A stretch of 8,719 bases of DNA from assembly GCA_944358275.1 (NCBI GenBank), contig CALVQZ010000045.1:1-8719 (forward strand), in the 5' to 3' direction. The position numbers were made by a program, and so were the translations under genes. This document shows positions 5,571 to 8,719 of this stretch, piece by piece. Source of the stretch: an uncultured Bacilli bacterium (GTDB lineage: Bacteria; Bacillota_I; Bacilli_A; RF39; UBA660). Positions within the stretch are counted from its first letter, which is position 1. Each line of letters starts with the position of its first letter. Under the pieces are notes generated by a model that saw only the letters and a list, made by a program, of their open reading frames with translations, was not told where the DNA came from and made no database searches.

Positions 5571-5577
5571 TAAATTT
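5552..5577. repeat. 9-8-9 inverted repeat over the LCP promoter
   Basis: AAATTTATT (5552-5560) and AATAAATTT (5569-5577) are perfect reverse complements separated by 8 nt. The right arm touches the LCP -35 box, and the left arm lies in the spacer. The position suits an operator for a dimeric regulator; the AT-only arms mean chance is not excluded. Confidence 0.5.
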
Positions 5578-5594
5578 GGTCTTTATCATTATTA

Positions 5595-5657
5595 TTGACA
5601 GTTTAAATGTAAATAAGTATTAAAATAAGTGATTTTTTTGTTATAAAATGTTATAAT
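5595..5657 (+). promoter_or_regulatory. candidate promoters of the glucosaminidase gene
   Basis: Two options are visible. TTGACA (5595-5600) is a perfect -35 with TATTAA (5618-5623) after 17 nt, a 4-of-6 -10. Nearer the gene, TATAAT (5652-5657) is a perfect -10 but has no good -35; it lies in the near-repeat GTTATAAAAT / GTTATAATTT (5640-5659). I cannot decide between them. Confidence 0.45.
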
Positions 5658-5679
5658 TTGTATGATATGAGGTGGTAAA

Positions 5680-8304
5680 ATGAAAAAAAGGATATGTTCA
5701 TTATTTTTATTGTCTATACTTTTACTTTGCACGCCTTTTGTTATTATTTCTGCCGATGTTAATATTGAATTTGACACAGGTAGTTATCATGTTGTGTATA
5801 TAAAAGAGAGTAGTAATACTACTAGTTGTGATAATATATCTACTGTTACTTATGATGAAAGTAATGTAGAATATTTAAAAAGTTTTGATTCTTATGATGA
5901 AGCTGTAAGTTATATGGATACACTTCCTTATTCATCTTCAAAAGTAGCATCAATAATAGGAGAGAGAAAAGATACATCAGGAGAGTATGTATATAAGATA
6001 ATAAATAGTCAATATGCGCTTGTTGATTTAAATACTACAGGAACAACTCAAACAGTATCTAATGTTTATACTAGCGCTACTAACAACAAGGCATATACAT
6101 ATATAAATGGGCATGGTGCTTTTGGAGGTGTTGATGCTGCATTTTTAGGATATAATAATGGAACTTCAAGAGTAAATATGAAGATTTCTGGAGTGTCTGG
6201 ATGGATCAATTCACTATTATCTTTAAATGGTAAAAAATATAATGGTTATGAAATTATTCCTATCGTATCAGTTAAAAGCCCAAGTTATTATTATGTTAAT
6301 GGAGACGGTAATTTAATACATAGATTATCAAAAAAAATAACTGCTAATAATTGTTATTCTACATCAATTAACTTAGGGCCTGCACCAAGTACATTGCCTT
6401 CTAAGAATTTAGATGGTGAAATGATTAAATATTATAGTTATGATGGTAATTATTTTTATACTTCTATAGAAGATATGTTAGATGATTATAAAACATCAAG
6501 TACAGATAAAGCTACAAATGCAATACCATACTATAATTATTATATGTATTCTCCAATAAGAACTAATTCTAATATTACAGCAGCTGATATTAAAGATTAT
6601 TTAGAATCTAGAGGATATACTAGTAAAGAAAGAAGTGCTTTAGTTGGGGAAGAACTTACATTTATAGATGCTGAAGATAAGTATGGAGTAAATGCAGCCA
6701 TATCTTTAGCAACAGCAATAAATGAAAGTGGTTGGGGAACTAGCACATTAGCAAAACAAAAGAATAATCTATTTGGACATAATGCATATGATTCAAGCGT
6801 TATGGAATCATCTAATGCTTATAAAACAGTTGCGGATTGTATATATAGACATGCATATTATTATATAAATACTTTATTTGCAGAAACAAAGGATTTATCT
6901 GGTAATTATTTTGGTAGCCATTTAGGTAATAAAAATAGTGGAATAAACGTTAAATATGCTTCTGATCCTTATTGGGGTGAGAAGATTGCCTCTATATATA
7001 GAAGTATTGATGCTTTTGTTGACTACAAAGATTATAATAGTAGTAAAATAGGTATAAAAATATCTGACGAGAAAGTACCTGTAATGAGTGAAGCTAGTAG
7101 TAATTCAAATGAAATATATAAGTTAAAGTCATATAGTTTAAATGTGACAAATATTCCAGTGCTCATAATAGATGAAGTTGTTGGAGAAGAAATAAATGGT
7201 AATAATATTTGGTATAAAATACAAACAGATGCACTCATTAATGAAGATAGAACTGATGTAATACAGGTTTCAAAAAGTGATACATATTATGATAGAAGTA
7301 GCAATTATGGTTATATTCATTCTTCATATATTACTTTGAAAGATGAAAATGTAAAAGAAATATATATTTCTAAAGAAGGTTTATTTGGACTTCACGAGTT
7401 AAGTGTAGATGAAAATAAAAAAGTTAATATAACTGGTTATTTAGCAATAAGAGAAATGAATAATACTAAAGATGTAGATATAACATATGATTTAATATTA
7501 CAAGATCAAACAAGTGGCGATATTTATGAAAAAAGTCTTACTAGAATAACTGATGATAAGAAAATACCTTATACTATTCCTAGTGTAGATGAATATAAAA
7601 ATGATTATTCTTGGTTTAGTGGTGAAGTTGATTTAAGTGATGTAAAACAAGGTAATTATAGTTTATATGTAAGAGCAAGAAGTGGACAATTTGAAGCTAA
7701 AGAAATTTTAAGTAATATGCTTTCTATAAATATAGCATCTAAATTTACAGATTCAAATAATAGGGGATATCAATTTAAGACTAATTATTATTTGAAGACA
7801 ATTCCAATAGAGTTATTCATTAGAGATGATGGTCTTATAAGTGATAAAAATACTCCTACAAGTGATAATATGTTTAATCAATATCAAGATATTGAACTAA
7901 AAGATGGTAAATTAAATATAAGTGGTTCTTCATTTAATGTTGGTGGTAATTATTCAAAACAAATAGAAGTAAGTAGAAAAATTATATTTGAAAACATTAA
8001 GACTTTTGAAAGATATGAATATGATTTAGGTTATATAGATAATGGAGAATATGCAATAACTTTAGTTGTACCTGATAATTTAGACAAAACAAGGGCATGG
8101 TTTAAAAATAGTATAGATTTAAGTGAACTTCCAAAAGGTACATACTCAATAAATATTAAAACAGAATCTAATATATCTGATTATGGAGAACTTAATGATG
8201 TATTTTTAAGAGAAATTAGTAGTACAACGAGTAGTGGTGATAAAAAATATTCTATTAAAGTAAATAAAAATCAAAGATTTAGATTAGAATTAGAAGTTGA
8301 ATAG
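5680..8304 (+). CDS. secreted GH73 N-acetylglucosaminidase (autolysin) with SH3-like and duplicated C-terminal domains
   Basis: Cleaves N-acetylglucosaminyl bonds in peptidoglycan, by family. Residues 1-25 are a signal peptide (MKKR, hydrophobic core, likely cut after ISA). Residues about 135-220 hold an N-terminal module with YINGHGAFGGVDAAFLGY, ISGVSGWI and VKSPSYYYVNGDGNLIHR, seen ahead of the catalytic domain in some Firmicutes autolysins. The catalytic domain spans about 315-445: AINESGWGTSTLA carries the presumed catalytic Glu349, followed by KNNLFG (361-366) and YASDPYWGEKIASIYRSI. An SH3b-like region (about 457-553) ends in YGYIHSSYI. The last 300 residues are two copies of a beta-rich module (about 580-668 and 743-830). 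There is no LPXTG motif or C-terminal membrane segment, so wall retention must come from the SH3 or C-terminal modules. GAGG (5669-5672) is 7 nt before the ATG. Transcribed divergently from the LCP gene. Confidence 0.9.
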   Translation: MKKRICSLFLLSILLLCTPFVIISADVNIEFDTGSYHVVYIKESSNTTSCDNISTVTYDESNVEYLKSFDSYDEAVSYMDTLPYSSSKVASIIGERKDTSGEYVYKIINSQYALVDLNTTGTTQTVSNVYTSATNNKAYTYINGHGAFGGVDAAFLGYNNGTSRVNMKISGVSGWINSLLSLNGKKYNGYEIIPIVSVKSPSYYYVNGDGNLIHRLSKKITANNCYSTSINLGPAPSTLPSKNLDGEMIKYYSYDGNYFYTSIEDMLDDYKTSSTDKATNAIPYYNYYMYSPIRTNSNITAADIKDYLESRGYTSKERSALVGEELTFIDAEDKYGVNAAISLATAINESGWGTSTLAKQKNNLFGHNAYDSSVMESSNAYKTVADCIYRHAYYYINTLFAETKDLSGNYFGSHLGNKNSGINVKYASDPYWGEKIASIYRSIDAFVDYKDYNSSKIGIKISDEKVPVMSEASSNSNEIYKLKSYSLNVTNIPVLIIDEVVGEEINGNNIWYKIQTDALINEDRTDVIQVSKSDTYYDRSSNYGYIHSSYITLKDENVKEIYISKEGLFGLHELSVDENKKVNITGYLAIREMNNTKDVDITYDLILQDQTSGDIYEKSLTRITDDKKIPYTIPSVDEYKNDYSWFSGEVDLSDVKQGNYSLYVRARSGQFEAKEILSNMLSINIASKFTDSNNRGYQFKTNYYLKTIPIELFIRDDGLISDKNTPTSDNMFNQYQDIELKDGKLNISGSSFNVGGNYSKQIEVSRKIIFENIKTFERYEYDLGYIDNGEYAITLVVPDNLDKTRAWFKNSIDLSELPKGTYSINIKTESNISDYGELNDVFLREISSTTSSGDKKYSIKVNKNQRFRLELEVE

Positions 8305-8322
8305 TCGAGGACTATTCTTTTT
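8299..8322 (+). terminator. intrinsic terminator overlapping the glucosaminidase stop codon
   Basis: GAATAGTC (8299-8306) pairs perfectly with GACTATTC (8310-8317) around a 3-nt GAG loop, followed by TTTTT. The stop codon TAG (8302-8304) and the last sense codon lie in the 5' arm. Confidence 0.85.
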
Positions 8323-8399
8323 AATTTATGTTTGGGTAAAAAGTAAAAAGATAAATCAAAAAATTTATAAAAAAACTAATGCAAAAAACAAGTAAAGTA

Positions 8400-8408
8400 T
8401 GATATACT
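8400..8408 (+). promoter_or_regulatory. extended -10 promoter of the prepilin gene
   Basis: TGATATACT is an extended -10 (TGn + TATACT). The -35 position (about 8380-8385, TGCAAA) is poor. The layout mirrors the DUF3048 promoter, TGATATAAT. The leader would be about 24 nt, with AAAGGGTG (8424-8431) as the ribosome site. Confidence 0.6.
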
Positions 8409-8438
8409 AAAAATAGGATAAAGAAAGGGTGAAGCTAT

Positions 8439-8719
8439 ATGAAAAAAGATAACAAAAAAGGATTTACACTAGTAGAATTATTAGCAGTAATAATAATACT
8501 AGCAATAATATTAGTAATAGCAGTACCACAATTAATGGAAACGATAGAGAAATCAAGAAAAAGTACATTAGAATTATCAGCAAAGAAAATAGCGTTAGCA
8601 GCAGAAGCATTATATATATCAAATCAATCACTAGGAAAAGATGAAGAAATAACATGTAGTAGTGTATCAGATTTATCAAGTGAAGATTATAAAAGATGTG
8701 ATATAACATTTGATAAAGA
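8439..8719 (+). CDS. type IV prepilin-like (pseudopilin) protein, 5' part, cut by the window edge
   Basis: Frame 8439 onward is open to the end of the window, giving 93 full codons. The protein opens MKKDNKKGFTLVELL, a class III prepilin signal: a short basic leader, cleavage by a prepilin peptidase between Gly8 and Phe9, and the conserved Glu at mature position 5 (Glu13). The hydrophobic helix runs to about residue 29 and ends in VPQL, as in the N-terminal alpha helix of pilins. Two cysteines follow about 14 residues apart (TCSSV and KRCDI), possibly a disulfide in the globular part. It could be a major or minor pilin of a type IV pilus, a competence pseudopilin (ComGC-like) or a general secretion pseudopilin; the leader alone cannot separate these. 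Codon choice is unlike the neighbours: Ile only ATA, Val only GTA, Leu only TTA/CTA. AAAGGGTG ends 7 nt before the ATG. Confidence 0.88.
   Translation, partial: MKKDNKKGFTLVELLAVIIILAIILVIAVPQLMETIEKSRKSTLELSAKKIALAAEALYISNQSLGKDEEITCSSVSDLSSEDYKRCDITFDK

Noticed and set aside
5680..5760. Cys17 of the glucosaminidase as a lipoprotein site
   Set aside because: The residues before it are Leu-Leu-Leu; a small residue (Gly, Ala or Ser) is needed just before the cysteine. A cleaved secretory signal fits better.
8464..8709. Open frame of 81 codons on - opposite the prepilin gene
   Set aside because: Its Leu/Ile-rich product is the mirror of A-ending codons in the prepilin; it has no plausible ribosome site and the + frame has a clear family signature.

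Overview
The window is AT-rich, uses the standard code without sign of UGA-as-Trp (Trp residues are TGG), and every tRNA gene encodes its own 3' CCA. Shine-Dalgarno sites are strong (GGAGG, AAGGAG, GAGG). Together with the protein families present (DUF3048/YerB, DUF368, LytR-CpsA-Psr, GH73 glucosaminidase, a Gram-positive-style prepilin) this points to a walled, low-GC member of the Bacillota, probably one of the uncultured gut Bacilli/RF39-like lineages. The lineage is inferred from composition and gene content, not from a search. No phage, IS, CRISPR or toxin-antitoxin signature was seen.

Layout. (1) Positions 1-569: a tRNA array on + (partial Thr?, Tyr, Gln, Lys, Leu, Ser, initiator Met), closed by an intrinsic terminator at 578-605. 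(2) 618-3022: a three-gene envelope operon on + : a membrane-anchored DUF3048 protein, a DUF368 membrane protein (a family that includes undecaprenyl-phosphate translocases) started at TTG, and an unrecognised 158-residue anchored protein. (3) 3058-3484: a consensus promoter driving a second tRNA array (Asp, Phe, Arg, Pro) and a terminator. (4) 3556-5570: on -, a large LytR-CpsA-Psr protein with extra N- and C-terminal domains, with its own promoter and terminator. (5) 5595-8322: divergently on +, a secreted 874-residue GH73 N-acetylglucosaminidase ending in a hairpin terminator that contains its stop codon. (6) 8400-8719: extended -10 promoter and the 5' part of a type IV prepilin-like gene that runs off the window.

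How the genes relate. All protein genes act at or outside the membrane. DUF368 proteins recycle the lipid carrier C55-P to the inner leaflet; LCP enzymes move glycopolymers from C55-PP carriers to peptidoglycan and so release carrier on the outer face; the glucosaminidase remodels the same peptidoglycan. This link is inferred from families and proximity.

The most notable points are the composite LCP protein (three membrane segments, a solute-binding-like domain, the LCP domain and a PASTA-like domain), the placing of the envelope operon between tRNA-fMet and tRNA-Asp, which are neighbours in the classical Bacillus/Mycoplasma array, a tandem duplicated C-terminal domain in the glucosaminidase, a 9-8-9 inverted repeat over the LCP promoter, and a sharply different, A-ending codon choice in the prepilin gene.
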